Of a stretch of 64,000 nt of DNA, positions 44,808 through 56,355 are shown piece after piece (within the stretch, counting starts at the first letter, position 1; the number at the start of each line of letters is the position of its first letter). Under the pieces are notes generated by a model. That model was given only the letters and a program-made list of their open reading frames with translations, was not told the origin of the DNA and did no database searches. Position numbers and translations under genes: made by a program. Source of the DNA: Coniochaeta sp. PMI_546 (taxonomy: Eukaryota > Ascomycota > Sordariomycetes > Coniochaetales > Coniochaetaceae); NCBI GenBank assembly GCA_021432605.1, contig MU271161.1:372001-436000 (forward strand), given 5' to 3'.

Positions 44808-45999
44808 AGGGGTAAATCCTGAAATGCGCGAATATCCCCCTTTTTCTTTTTACTCGCTCGATGAAAGGGGAAAAAAAGAACAGGAAGACCTTGTGTGTGT
44901 TTGCGCTGTGCAGGGTTTTCTCTCTGAAGATCTTGGGCTGCCCGCCGGTCGTTAGAGAGCTCTGTCGCCCCGGGTTTCACTTTCCCCAGTGCTTTTTGTT
45001 TTTATCTTCCGTTACAAACTCATGATTCCCCATGGGGCTTTGCAGGAGGGCTGCGCAGGCGAGGAGTGGCTTCAGTCCTTGCTTGGCGTTCCCTTGTATC
45101 ATACGCATCGCTTCCCCGTATCATTTGCATATTTTGTGTTTTGTGTGTTTGCTCTGTTGATTTTGTGTCTCTGCTGTTTGCTTTTTCTATCGTCGTCAGC
45201 AGTTCCTGGGTGTGTGGGTGGATGGATGTAGCGCGGTATTTGATAATGGACTGGAAGGGGAAGGGAAGGGCTGGTAGAGACGAGACAGAGAGGGCTCGGA
45301 GGGAGGCGGGGGCGTCACCGCCTAGGCGGATCTGGAATCAGGGTACGGGGAGGGAGGATGGGGGGTAATTTGTCGAAGAGAGTAGTAGTTCCTAATATCA
45401 TTGTTGATAAATCTTGATGTGTCGGGTGATCAGTGATGTTCTATGGACGGTTTTGAAGTGAATTGATTAAGGAAATGATATTTGTAGGTGAGTGTGGTCT
45501 GTGAGAACTCTTGTACATCTTTTTACCTGTGAGATCTTAAGCCGAGAGTTTATAGGTATACCCTCAGGCCAAGTAACTACTCTGTACGCGCGCAGCGAGC
45601 TAACAGGACATATATCTCAGGTATAAGATAAGATATGCGAGAATGTGTATGAGCGCTAAGTTATGACATCACCCTAAGTCTTGATTTCAAACATCTATGC
45701 CCTCAAGATTTGTCAGACTATAGACTTGATACACTGAGAGTGAGTTCGCCCGGTAACTACAGTCTAGGCGAAGAATCTCGCCAGGTCACTATTTCATATA
45801 TCTCTTCTCGTGTACGATGTGAATAGCTAGCTAAGATCGGGTTTTCAATGAAAGTCAGATAATTTTTCTTGACGGAAATTCCAAAACGAGCGAATACAAG
45901 TGCCAAAGACTCTCTGCTGGTAAAATCACTTCCACAAGCAGCAGCACAACAACACACTTCCAGTTCCCCTTGAGAAGAGGGACACAGACCAGACTGGCT
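44808..45999. other. Region between convergent genes
   Basis: 1.2 kb between the stop of the CBM48 gene (plus) and the stop of the secreted-protein gene (minus). 44830..45200 is T-rich and could be 3' UTR. Nothing else supported. Confidence 0.5.
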
Positions 46000-46534
46000 T
46001 CAAGCACTGCACCGGAACGAGGTAACCCCCTCGCCGAAATTGCCCATGCAGGTGTCGACCGCGGTCTGCTGCGCATTGTCGCAGCCGGCCGAGTTGTACA
46101 CAACGCAGCTGTACTCGAAGGTGTTGCCGCCGACCTGGGTGGTGGGGTCGATGTACATTGACTTAGACAGCCACTCGCCCGAGGTCGGGCAGTCGAGGGG
46201 CCCTTGGGTGCCGCCGTTGGGGTAGAGGTAGCAGGTGACGTCGGCGGGGGGAGGCTGGGAGAAGTCGACGCAGTCGCCGTTGTTGAAGCCCTCGTAGATG
46301 CGGTAGGTGCCCTCGGCGTCGTCCGAGGGGTTGCAAAGGGGGTCGGTGGCGGAGAAGTCGCCTTGGTAGGCGGTTACTGAAGGGGGGGAAGGGGAAGGGG
46401 GTTAGTTCTAGTTCGAGGTTGTGGGTTTGACTGAGTTAGCAGGGGAGGAGCAATCATGTAGGCATACTTGTATATGCGCTGGCTGAGGCGCTGAAGAAGC
46501 CGATTGCGATGAGGGTGAGTGGTGAGAAGTGCAT
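46000..46534 (-). CDS. Small secreted cysteine-rich protein
   Basis: Two exons: 46468..46534 and 46000..46376, giving 147 residues. The start MHFSPLTLIAIGFFSASASA is a clear signal peptide with an Ala-x-Ala cleavage site. The intron (donor GTATGC, acceptor CTTCAG) joins AYT to ITAYQGDF in frame. The mature part of about 127 residues has eight Cys (in LCN, DCV, TCY, DCP, SCV, GCD, TCM, RCS), consistent with four disulfides, and is rich in Gly, Asn, Asp and aromatic residues. The last Cys lies three residues from the end. No catalytic motif is recognised. Such proteins include candidate effectors and extracellular adaptation proteins; that role is only inferred from size, signal peptide and Cys content. 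The gene is not readable as one open frame. Confidence 0.85.
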
Positions 46535-48410
46535 GTTGAAGGTTACGGGAGGGCTAGTGAGGTGAAGAGTCGAGTAGTATATTGGTGTAGGAGTGAATTC
46601 CGTGGTCTGTCAGGGAACTATGTCTAGTCTGATGCTGTCGCGAGTGTAGGCTGGCCATCAACCAAGCCAGAGAACACGGCTTATATACTTTTTTATCGCC
46701 ATTTTCCCGCGTGACCTGCTCCGAGATGGCCATTCTCTCGCGGGTTGTGACGTCAAAGACATTCCCATATGTTGTTACCTCCTCTTTGATCAACATATTT
46801 TGAGGGGGTCATGTAGTATCTATTCCTCGCGCTCGGCGCAAATAGCACCATTTCCAGCTTTTTCAAACGGCTCTTGGTTTGATATCGCTGACTGTGCTCC
46901 GAGAATTTGGAAATTAACTGAGCAAGTCAGAATTCAGTGTGTTTGAAAACCAAGTGAAAGTCGGTCTAAGTCGTGATTCTGATCCTAATGCTCCCCATTT
47001 CTGCACGTAGCGAGGTAAGCTGACTGATTGAGTGTTTATGTGACCGACTATACACATGCCTCGGATCCTGGGACAGATTGTAGCATATATTTCACAATTT
47101 GGCCGTCGTCCATCTTGATCCAGCGGGGAGTTTAAGATGATTGGGGCCATATCTCATAGTTCCGCGAAGGTATAACCTCAGAAAGGAGTAAGACCATGAA
47201 GGAGATACACGGTCATACACTCGCCTTTTGGCAATGATCATCGACGACAATAGGCAACGAACTCGCACGTATATAGTCACGTTGGTTCGAGGTTCATGGC
47301 TATGAAGGAGTTGCCTGTTGTAGATCTCATTGCTACCTGACACGGTCCGTCTGCAGGTCCTTTGTTCGTGTAACTGTGACTTAGACGTATCAGAAGTCAA
47401 TTTGGTGATTGGATAGCCCACAGAGTGAAGGAAGCCTCCCGACCACTGAAGCCATACGAGTGGTAATGGACATGTATGCAAGAGCTCACAGGAGGAGTCT
47501 TCGGCTTCAAAGTGGAACGTTGAGCATTGTGACGCAACCACCTACCAAGGATCGCAATCCTTGGCGATGTTTTCAAGTATGTGACCAGGTCTGAAGGAAG
47601 CATTGCCCTTCACGTGAAGGATAGGACCGAGTTGAACCCTATTACAGCCTACATAACCCCATTTGGTAACAATGTGAGACTGACGTCCTCCTCGTGGTTT
47701 TCACTAATCCCGCATGCTCATACGTCCATTTGAAGGCTTCCTCATCTTATATTGACTTCAAGGCGAAGAACACTTGAACCGCAAGGAAGCATAGTCACTC
47801 AGGTTTACGTCGAAGAGCGGTGTCCTAGTGATATTCCCCAGAAGACAGAAGACTAGCCTCGCAAGAGCATAAGCATCAAAGAGAGAAACATAAATCTCTC
47901 AGAATGTGAGGTATATTCAATATCAGGTTCAAATTAAGTGAATTGATAGCACTTGTGAGCATAATAGTCACATGTCTTGTGAGTTTGAAGTCATCATCAC
48001 CATCATGAAGTGTAGTTAAATGTGGAGATGGTGTTCAAACGCTCGGACCGCGTCTGCTACCTTAGTAAGTTACCACCCTCTACCGGTACGTCCAGGCGTA
48101 GACGTCGATGTTTAGTGGATCCGGAGCTTTGGGACAAGACGTACGAGCAAGACAGGGGAAGAGAGAATCAATCAATCAAGCAAGCGTGCATCAAGACGTG
48201 TGGACGTGTGGCACGGCAAACATTCACGCCAAATTGTTTCCTCGGGCCTTCACTTCCTTAAGCAACCAACGCCTCTTTCCTGCCATCAAACTTACCACAC
48301 ACCACGACCTTGACGCCCAATTCAAGATCAATCAATCTTGAGTCGAGATCCAAACTCCGCGGTCGGATTGATAAAACTTTACCACGAGCCAGGCGACCCC
48401 GATCTCCTCC
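46535..48410. promoter_or_regulatory. Divergent region between the secreted-protein gene and Iec3
   Basis: 1.9 kb with the flanking genes pointing away on both sides, so it holds both promoters. The composition is AT-richer than the genes. No open frame with recognisable content. No repeats noted. Confidence 0.5.
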
Positions 48411-49887
48411 ATGGACATCGACACGCCCACCAAGCCAGATCGCGCTGTCAAGGCCGAAGACGACAGCCTCGACAACAACATGGTCCACAGCAAGCCATCC
48501 TACCGCTCCTGGAAGAAGAAGTACCGCAAGATGCGCGTCGTCTTTGAAGGCAAGATGCGCGAAGGCGAGAACTTGTATAAGCTCGAGCAGAAGGCTCTCG
48601 AGACAGCCAACCGGTTAGCAGTTGAGAACGAGTAAGTGTCGACATCTAGCAACCCCATCACTCACCATTCTGCTCGAGAAATTAACACGTCCGCCCTTCA
48701 GCCGACTCCTTGATCTGCTACTCGACGTCAACAACTGCCCCCAAATTCCCCCGGACAAGCGCATTGACCTGAGCCTTGACCCCCCCGCGTCCGAAGACGC
48801 CCTCCGCCTCCCCATAGACCGCCCAACCACGCCGTCCAGCCCCAAGAATGGCACCAAATCATACAAGCAACTCCTCGCCGAAGTTCCCCATTTCGGCTTC
48901 GCCTCTGCAGCCGGCCGTCTACCCGAGATAGTGATAAGCGACCTCAACACCGGCCGCGACTCGCCCGCCGACCCGCAGCAGGGCGCGCCCCATCCGCCCA
49001 CCTTCCTGACCGCCGACGACATCGACAACTACATCTACCAGATCGACGTGCGCCTCGCCGCCCGCCGCGCCCGGTCCGAGTCGCCGACCGACTTCCTCCC
49101 GACGCTGGCACCCCTGGCCGGGACCGCCGGCCAGCCACCTGACAAATCCATCCCGCCCTCCGCCCTCCTCCAGAACCTCCAGACCGCAGCCAGCACCCAC
49201 AGCCTGCCCAACCCCTCCAACCCGGCCACCTCCTCCTCGGCAGCCCGCGACCTGGCAGTCCGCAACCCGACATCAGTCTACAACTGGCTGCGCAAGAACG
49301 CCCCAAAGACCTTCCTCCAAGACCACGAGATCTCCGCAGCCGACCACGCCGTCACCTCGGAAGACACCCCCGTCCACCCCACCAAAGGCGGCTCCCGCAC
49401 CTCCCGCGGCGGCGAGCGAGGCGACCGCAGCACGGCAAAGGGCTCCGCCCGCTCTAAGAAGACGGCCGCCGGCAGCAGCAGCAGCAGCCGGCCCGCGGCC
49501 AGAGCCAAAGACGCCGAGGCCATGGACCTGGACGACGACCAGCAGCAGCAAGCCGACCTCCTCACCCCCTCGGAGAAGAAGGCCGCCAAGCGCAAGCGCG
49601 TGGTCGACGACGACCCCGGGTACCGCCCCAAGGGCGGCTCGAGCAGGCCCAAGGCCAAGAAGCGAAAGAGTGTTGGGGCTGGTGGTGGTGGTGGACACGG
49701 CGATGAGGCCTCGACGACGACGCCGAGTGCCCCGCCGCCGGCTAAGAAGGCGAGGAAGTCTATGCCTCCCTTTGCGCCGGCTGTCGAGAGGAGTAGGGAG
49801 AAGGAGAGGAGGGACGAGGGTGGGGAGGATGAGGAGGGGGACCAGGAGGGGGATGCTATCACTGCCCGTGGGGCGGAGGAGGATTAG
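48411..49887 (+). CDS. IEC3: INO80 chromatin-remodelling complex subunit Iec3
   Basis: Two exons: 48411..48631 and 48702..49887; 468 residues from ATG 48411 (MDIDTPTKPD). The splice restores LAVENDRLLDLLLDVNNCPQ. The conserved Iec3 region (residues about 25-100) is recognisable from HSKPSYRSWKKKYRKMRVVF, KLEQKALETANRLAVEN and IPPDKRIDL. The second half is disordered and basic, with several KRKR/KKRK stretches that look like nuclear localisation signals and an acidic C-terminus. Iec3 was described as a subunit of the fission yeast INO80 complex, which slides nucleosomes and exchanges H2A.Z; the same role here follows from the family. Only the N-terminal third is expected to be conserved between species. 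Confidence 0.9.
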
Positions 49888-50706
49888 GAGGGTGTTTTTT
49901 GTTGATGAGAGGAGGTGGGTTGATTGGGCTGGGGAGACGGCCCTGAGACGGGCGGTTTGGGGGAAGGGTTTGGCTTGCAGAGGATTCATGAGATTGTAGG
50001 ATGGTTGTCTTTCTCGCGTTGCTGCTATATGGAATAGGCAACACCGTGGCTGGCAGAGTTTTTTCCCCCATCCCAGCAGATTGTTATTATATGGTTACTT
50101 GCGGTATCGCTTTGGACTTAGACAAGGGAAGGAAGGTCAAAGGAAGGTAAAAACTGTTGATTTTGTACAGTATGGATTCGTAGCATTGCTCTGACGAAGT
50201 CTGAAGTTAGACGGACATAAGAGAATGTGGTCTGACCAAGTCCATTGACAGTCATCTGTCCTATCGGAAAAGCCTGGAGTGCGTTTACCAAGGTCGCAAT
50301 GTGAGTTCTTTCTGATCAGCATGGGCAAAAGGGAATCCATTTAATACTACTCGACAAGGAATCAAAGACAGGCCGGTGTGTAGAATGCTCAAGTGAACTA
50401 ACAATGCTCCTGCGACGTAATAGTAATGCAGTTATAGGTAACTAAGTGAATCAATCCCATCCAAACGCCTCCAATGCTGTTGCTGTTGTTGTATTGTCTT
50501 CCGTCCCAAGACACCCCAGGTATTACTATCAAGACAATCTTACAGCCTGCCATTATTCCGCGCCCCCCTCTCCACGGTCAAGGTGACAACGGCGTACTAC
50601 ACTACTCAGACACGGTTGCGCAAATCTGATCAGTTACTGCAGAAAGGGGTTAGTTACTCGTCCCAGTCACCATCAGCAGAGGAAAAAAACCAGAACTCAA
50701 GACTCA
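49888..50706. other. Region between convergent genes
   Basis: 819 bases between the stop of Iec3 (plus) and the stop of phospholipase D (minus), probably both 3' UTRs. No gene or repeat supported. Confidence 0.5.
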
Positions 50707-53700
50707 CTAAATCTGCAAAGGCGCAACCTGATCGACCTGGAACAGCCAGTTCCCATTCATCTCCTCCGTCAGCAACCAGTCGTACGGGAACTGCACCAGC
50801 GTGCCCTGCGTCAGGTTCATCAGCTCCTCCGCCTCCTGCCTCCCCAGCACCTCGTCCGTGGCGCTGAACCCCCGCCGGCTGCCCTTAGTAGTCGCCCGCC
50901 TGCGGCGCTTCTGCGGTTGTGCCTGCTGCTGTGCCTGCTGCTTCTCGCCGCTGCCGTTGTTGGGCGGCGGTGGGCTGCTGCCGGCCGCCGTGGTCGACGA
51001 CACGCCCGACTCGGCCGTCATGGGCGGCTTCTCCGGGTCCGAGAACGTCGTCCGCCTCTCCTTGGGTGCTCTGCCGGGGACGTCGAGCCGCGTCTCGCCC
51101 ATGTCGCTCTCTGCAGCAGCAGCAGCAGCAGCTCTCTTCTCCGGATCGGCAATCGCTTCCTCCCCACCAGCCGGTTTGCTGTCGGGGAGATTGGCGTCTG
51201 ATAACACCTTCTTCTCACTAAGAAGATGCGGCAGGTGCACATGATGACCCGCGATCGTGGGCCCCTCCCCATCACCGGCCCTGACGGTGCCACCCGTCGC
51301 CTTCTCGGCCAGCACCTTGGCCACCGCCGCGGGTCCCGGCGCCCCTATGCCACCGCCGGTAGACGCCTGCTTGGCCGGGGCGTCCGCGCCCTTCTGCTCC
51401 GGCTCGTCGCTGCTCCGCGTCCCGTCCATGCTCTCCTTGAAGCGCTGCGAGTAGGCCTTGTACTCCTTGTACTCGGCCCAGTTCGTCACCTCGTTGTCGG
51501 GCATGCAGCGGAACACGCGCCGGTAGAGCTTGGTGTTGTTCTCGGCCGCGCGGCACCATACCTCGTCGTAGAAGGACGTGTTGAGCGGGTCGCGCATGCA
51601 GTCCTTGTCGATGCGCGCCGGCTTGATGTCCGCCGTGAGCGGGTTCTGCTCGTGGCTGTATGTCGGTTGCCCGCTGGGGTCGATGTGCATCGGCGGCCCG
51701 CCGATGTCGGTGTCGTCCGCGGGCGGCAGGGTGGGAAGCTGGTTCGCCCGCGGCAGGCCGAGTTGTTCCGTCGTGCGGCGGTTGAAGGCCGGCATGGTCG
51801 GCATGCCGCTGTTGCCGCCGCCCTCGTCTGCGGAGGCGGTTGTGCTGGAGGGCTTGGGCGAGGTGTGGGTGAGCTTAGGGTGATCGAGCGTGCCCCTGCC
51901 TTCGGGGAGGATATCGTGGATCAGCACCTCGTGGCCGTTGACGATGACTGAGTCCCGACCCTCGTCGAGGCCGTGCTGCTCGGCGGACTTCCAGTGGTCT
52001 GGGCCGTAGCCTGCCACTTCCTTCTGGTGCTTCTCGCTGCTGACGCCTCGGTCGTCTGGAGGGGTGTCGACTGATTTGCCCCTGCCTCTCCGCAAGGAAG
52101 ACGGTCTGCTCTCGCTGTGTCTTCCGTCGTAAGCCTCGATAAGGTCCACGTCGCGGTTGAAGCTGCTCCTCCTCCGGCTAAGGGGCGGCGGATCACGGCG
52201 CTCGCGAGAGCGGCTCCGCCTCGAGCTCCGCGAGCTGTCACCGATATGCTCATCGTCAGAGTCATCGTTCTCGTCGTAGATGCGATCCATCTCGGACTCA
52301 AAGTCCTCTTTACCATCCAGATCTGCCTGCCGCTCCTCCTCCAGGATCTCGTCCACGTCAAGTCCCAGATGCTCTCTCATAAGCCGCAGCCGCAGGGTGT
52401 GCGCGAATCGGCCGACGCGGTAGGGCTTACCCCCCATCGTGGACCAGAGCATGTCCGTGTCGCGGACGATGGCGGCGCACTCCGAGTCACGGTTGCCGAG
52501 CATGGAGCGCTCGTTGATATTGGCGGACCCAATGAGAGCCACGCGGTCATCGACAACAATAACTTTTGCGTGAATGTACAGCTGTTCAGTCGTGAGTAGG
52601 TTGTTCCCGATCTTACCCCACTGCCGCAGGCTGAAGAACTGGATGTAGTCTTCCGGAGCGAATCCCGCAGCGCGCAGGCGTCCAAAGATAGAGTGCTCGC
52701 CGCGACAGATGCTGCGGAACTGGCACTGGAGGATCAAGCGGACGCTGGTACCGTCCTGCTCGTTGACCTCGTTCTGGAACCCGGGCATCAGCGGAATGAC
52801 AATCACAGCCCGCCAGTCCTCGTCATTCTCGTGCGCGCGCATGGCACGCTCGACCAGGGCGTCGCCGATCCGGTTCACCATCTTGTTGTTCAGAGTCTCC
52901 GTGCTCGTGATGAAGAACTGGTTCTCGATGTAGACAAAGTGGTCCGACTCCTCGATCATCTTGATGTAGGCGGACTGAATGCTCGACTCCGTGTCGTCGA
53001 TACCAAGCGACCACGTGCATGCCGACCGGAGGATCTGAACCTCGCACGTCCCCGTGAGACCCAGCGCGTCGAGATCCTCCTTCTTGTAGTCCGGCGGTGG
53101 CAGGAGGAAAGGGGTCGGACGTGTGGGCTTCCGTCCGCGGCGAACGTAATTCCACCGCTGGACGAAATGCCGCGTTAGATCACGGGCCGGTTGCCCGACG
53201 ACCTGCATGGAGACATCATGCCAGGGCATCCGGGGTATCCTGCTCCTGTCGTACATCTCCTCGTACGGCTCGTTTAGTCGGAAGAAGTCTTGGACACGAG
53301 GGTTGGAGTAGTCTTTGCCAGGGAAGAGCTGGCAATGCTCGGCGTCCTTGGGATCTTCTGTGTTCTCGAAGCCCGTGGGCTTGTCGTCCCCTACCGGGTG
53401 TTGCGGGCAGTCCCAGCGCCCGAAGCACAGGTCGATGCCGCCCACGAAAGCGACATCGTGGTCGACAATGCAGATCTTCTCGTGGTGGGCGAAGAAGAAC
53501 TGGTTCTTCTTCAGCTGGTTTGGGGATCGCTGGACGAAGATGTTGGGATGTAGGTTGAGTAGCGAGAACTTGGTGTACTCCGAGTCGATCGGGACGGCAG
53601 CCTCTACGTTTCTGTAGATGATAATAAAGATCTTGACACCTTCTTTTGCTTTCTTTTGTAGCAGACGGTCAAGACGCCACTTCTGGCTGATGCACGCCGG

Positions 53701-56355
53701 ACGCCTCATGTATAGCTCAGGGCTGAGCCACCAGTCGTGGATGTAAATGACATCCCTGGCCATGTTGATGGCTCGGGACACATTCCACATGTAGTCTCGT
53801 CCGTCAACGAGCCACTGTGCATGCACTCCGGTCCTCACCGGCGCAAAGCTGCCGAAACGGTTCCTTATATGCCACGGCGTAGCCTTGAGCATCTCCGTTA
53901 TGGACTCCTCAAACTGCCGGACGATGTGCTGGTTCCGCGAGAAGAGTGTGACCTTCCTCTCCGACGTGAGGATCTTGAGCGTGTGGTGTTTCTCGGGTAG
54001 CGGATTGGCAGTGAGGTCGATTTCTTCTTCCGCATTGCTGGACGTGATCTGTTTCAGTTTACTCTTCTTAGAAATAATCTTAAACTTCGGATCGACAAGG
54101 TAAACATCGTAGATGTTCATGTTCTCGGGCGATTCGACGCAGACGATGTAGCTCTGCCGCACCAGGAACCACTTGCGTGTGTGCCGGGCGAACACCCTCT
54201 GCGGCGTCAGCACACGCCTGAAGTCGAGGCCTTTGGACGATTGGATATGCAGGTAGCACTCTTTGCCGTGGTAGCTGCCCTCCGCGGCCAACCGTACGCC
54301 GAGCGCCGAGAGCTCGAGGAAGCGGCAGAGCCGGTTGCTGTCGGGCCTGAATATGAGCCAGTGTACCATCTCGGTGAGGTATTTCTCCAGCATCCGCTGT
54401 TGACGCTCGACATATCTCCTCCTCGCGGCGGCAGGGTCCAGTTGCGACAGGTCGGCATTCGATCCAGTCAGGTCAAGCAAGCCGGAGCTCTTTCTTCTAC
54501 CTCCCAGCACATTCATGCGGGACCGCTTTTTCTTCGGCCGTGGACGACCTTCGCCCTCGGTAGCCGTGCCTTCTGCCGCTGTCATCTCGGCAGCCGTGGC
54601 CTCGCCGGCCGTATCATCAGCGCCAGGTGGCGGAGGTTCGTCCTCGTCGTCTTCCAGCCCACGAACACCACGAAGGTAGGGGAAAGCTGAGAGTGGAAAA
54701 CTAGGTTGTTTCGGACGGTTGCTCCCAAGACTTGTGAGGTACTTCTCATTCTTCAGGGTGAGCTTGTACTTCCAGTGCATGTTCAGAATCTCCCTTATGG
54801 TTCGCTTGACAGTCCACGTCATCCTGCTCGGCCCACTGCCATACTCCAGGTCGATGGTGAAGAGCCAATGACGCTCGCTATCACCGCCTTGAACCGGCTC
54901 GCTGTCTCGGATCTTCAACTTGAGCTGCTCCAACAGGACAGGTATCCTCTTGTTTCCGTGCTCGTCGCGCTGGATCATACTGGCTAGCATCAGGACGGCT
55001 GGTGCTCCCGCGCGCAGCTCTGCCATCAGCTCCGCAGACTTCAGGTAGTCGATCTGCTCAGTCTTCTGCTTTCTCAGAGCCTTCAGCGTCCTTTTCACCT
55101 GCTGCCACTTCTGCGCGCCGTATGTGGACGCCCTCTCGCCAGTGAAAAACGGTCGCGAGATTCTCGGAGTCAAGGCGCCATTGTCGGATACGCCGCCATC
55201 TCCTACGCCCCGGCCACCGAAAGCCGATATCCTTCGGAAGTGGCCGAGCCTTGCTCGGGACGGACTCTCGCCGCCTTCCGGAGTATCCACGTGGTTGAGG
55301 GCCCAAGAACCCGTCCTGAACATCGAACGCTCCCTGTCGAACTGGTCACGGCCCTCTCCCTCCGAGAGCCCTGCGCGGTGATCGGAGGCGTCCGCAATGG
55401 TTGCTCGGCGGATGAAGTTCAACCGACTGTGTTGTATGGGCGTGTCGGGATCACCTCCATGTGAAGCAAACCTGGGCGTGGTCGGCGTAGAGAGAATGTC
55501 TCTGGGTCTCCGCATACGCCTTTTCTTCTTCGTCTTGACCGCGGCACCGTTCGCTCCAGCGCCAGGACCGGTGGGTCCTTCATCGGCTGTCTCCTCGGCA
55601 TCCGCATCGACGTCGCTTCCCTCGTTCTGGTCCAAGTTCCTGAAGCCGGGTGCCCGCGTGCTCTGTCTTGTCACGGTCGGTGAGCTCGTTGTCGAACCAA
55701 TGCCCAGGGCATCCGGTCCATGACTGCCGTGTGCTCCCGGCACGGCTAGCTCTTTCAGCTTGGCCATGAAGGCCGAGCTCCGTATCTTGCCAATTGCACC
55801 ACTGGCATCCCAGCTGCTGTTGCGGACATGGCTATTGGTCTGGCTCAATGACGGCGGCGGAGGGAGGTCGTTGAGGACAGTGTCGTTCCGCGCGAACTGC
55901 ACACTCCTGCGACCGATTATGGGAGTGGATATTTCGCCTGGCTCAGCGGTGAAACCGACAGAATCTGTTCCGTTTGTAGCTGAGTCTGTCACTAATATCG
56001 GAGCTGGAGCAAGCTTGGGGGTCGAGGCAGCGGAGGCAGGGTTTGTTATCGCAGCGCCATTGCCGAGCTCGAGGTTCTGGTTGTGCAGGGGTGCAACGTC
56101 CTCGTGCGGATGACCGCCGTTCAGATAGTCTTCTGCAGGAGGAGTCGGGCCATCGCCATCGATTGCTTCGTGCCTCTGCTTCGCTGGAGAGCTGGGACTG
56201 GAGCCGAAGTCAAAGGTGTCGGAGCCGGAGTAGGTTCGGCCAGCAAGGTCCTGTTTCCGCAACAGGCTCGAGGGCTCGACAAGCTTGCCGGACGACAGAC
56301 GGCGTTCCTCCTCGACTGCCGCCAGTGGGGAGTCGGATCTGGCTATTTCGCTCAT
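50707..56355 (-). CDS. SPO14: Phospholipase D1 with PX/PH region
   Basis: Hydrolyses phosphatidylcholine to phosphatidic acid and choline on membranes. One uninterrupted exon of 1882 residues. ATG 56355 (MSEIARSDSPLAAVEEE) is chosen because the open frame further upstream has no ATG. The N-terminal 450 residues are disordered. A PX-like domain follows from about residue 475 (PVLLEQLKLKIRD to the Pro-rich PFPYLRG-like segment), then a PH-type segment to about 850. The two catalytic HKD motifs are AHHEKICIVDHDVAFVGGID (about residue 955) and IHAKVIVVDDRVALIGSANI (about 1260), each with the downstream Gly-Gly or Gly-Ser. Other family blocks include RIPRMPWHDVSMQVVGQPA and YIENQFFI. The C-terminus has a 300-residue low-complexity insert before the final NWLFQVDQVAPLQI. 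The long tails are usual in filamentous fungi. Confidence 0.97.
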   Translation of the reverse strand: MSEIARSDSPLAAVEEERRLSSGKLVEPSSLLRKQDLAGRTYSGSDTFDFGSSPSSPAKQRHEAIDGDGPTPPAEDYLNGGHPHEDVAPLHNQNLELGNGAAITNPASAASTPKLAPAPILVTDSATNGTDSVGFTAEPGEISTPIIGRRSVQFARNDTVLNDLPPPPSLSQTNSHVRNSSWDASGAIGKIRSSAFMAKLKELAVPGAHGSHGPDALGIGSTTSSPTVTRQSTRAPGFRNLDQNEGSDVDADAEETADEGPTGPGAGANGAAVKTKKKRRMRRPRDILSTPTTPRFASHGGDPDTPIQHSRLNFIRRATIADASDHRAGLSEGEGRDQFDRERSMFRTGSWALNHVDTPEGGESPSRARLGHFRRISAFGGRGVGDGGVSDNGALTPRISRPFFTGERASTYGAQKWQQVKRTLKALRKQKTEQIDYLKSAELMAELRAGAPAVLMLASMIQRDEHGNKRIPVLLEQLKLKIRDSEPVQGGDSERHWLFTIDLEYGSGPSRMTWTVKRTIREILNMHWKYKLTLKNEKYLTSLGSNRPKQPSFPLSAFPYLRGVRGLEDDEDEPPPPGADDTAGEATAAEMTAAEGTATEGEGRPRPKKKRSRMNVLGGRRKSSGLLDLTGSNADLSQLDPAAARRRYVERQQRMLEKYLTEMVHWLIFRPDSNRLCRFLELSALGVRLAAEGSYHGKECYLHIQSSKGLDFRRVLTPQRVFARHTRKWFLVRQSYIVCVESPENMNIYDVYLVDPKFKIISKKSKLKQITSSNAEEEIDLTANPLPEKHHTLKILTSERKVTLFSRNQHIVRQFEESITEMLKATPWHIRNRFGSFAPVRTGVHAQWLVDGRDYMWNVSRAINMARDVIYIHDWWLSPELYMRRPACISQKWRLDRLLQKKAKEGVKIFIIIYRNVEAAVPIDSEYTKFSLLNLHPNIFVQRSPNQLKKNQFFFAHHEKICIVDHDVAFVGGIDLCFGRWDCPQHPVGDDKPTGFENTEDPKDAEHCQLFPGKDYSNPRVQDFFRLNEPYEEMYDRSRIPRMPWHDVSMQVVGQPARDLTRHFVQRWNYVRRGRKPTRPTPFLLPPPDYKKEDLDALGLTGTCEVQILRSACTWSLGIDDTESSIQSAYIKMIEESDHFVYIENQFFITSTETLNNKMVNRIGDALVERAMRAHENDEDWRAVIVIPLMPGFQNEVNEQDGTSVRLILQCQFRSICRGEHSIFGRLRAAGFAPEDYIQFFSLRQWGKIGNNLLTTEQLYIHAKVIVVDDRVALIGSANINERSMLGNRDSECAAIVRDTDMLWSTMGGKPYRVGRFAHTLRLRLMREHLGLDVDEILEEERQADLDGKEDFESEMDRIYDENDDSDDEHIGDSSRSSRRSRSRERRDPPPLSRRRSSFNRDVDLIEAYDGRHSESRPSSLRRGRGKSVDTPPDDRGVSSEKHQKEVAGYGPDHWKSAEQHGLDEGRDSVIVNGHEVLIHDILPEGRGTLDHPKLTHTSPKPSSTTASADEGGGNSGMPTMPAFNRRTTEQLGLPRANQLPTLPPADDTDIGGPPMHIDPSGQPTYSHEQNPLTADIKPARIDKDCMRDPLNTSFYDEVWCRAAENNTKLYRRVFRCMPDNEVTNWAEYKEYKAYSQRFKESMDGTRSSDEPEQKGADAPAKQASTGGGIGAPGPAAVAKVLAEKATGGTVRAGDGEGPTIAGHHVHLPHLLSEKKVLSDANLPDSKPAGGEEAIADPEKRAAAAAAAESDMGETRLDVPGRAPKERRTTFSDPEKPPMTAESGVSSTTAAGSSPPPPNNGSGEKQQAQQQAQPQKRRRRATTKGSRRGFSATDEVLGRQEAEELMNLTQGTLVQFPYDWLLTEEMNGNWLFQVDQVAPLQI

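Noticed and set aside
43481-44980. A 499-codon open frame antisense to the CBM48 gene
   Set aside because: It is Ala/Ser/Thr-rich and mirrors the biased codon use of the real gene, with no recognisable motif.
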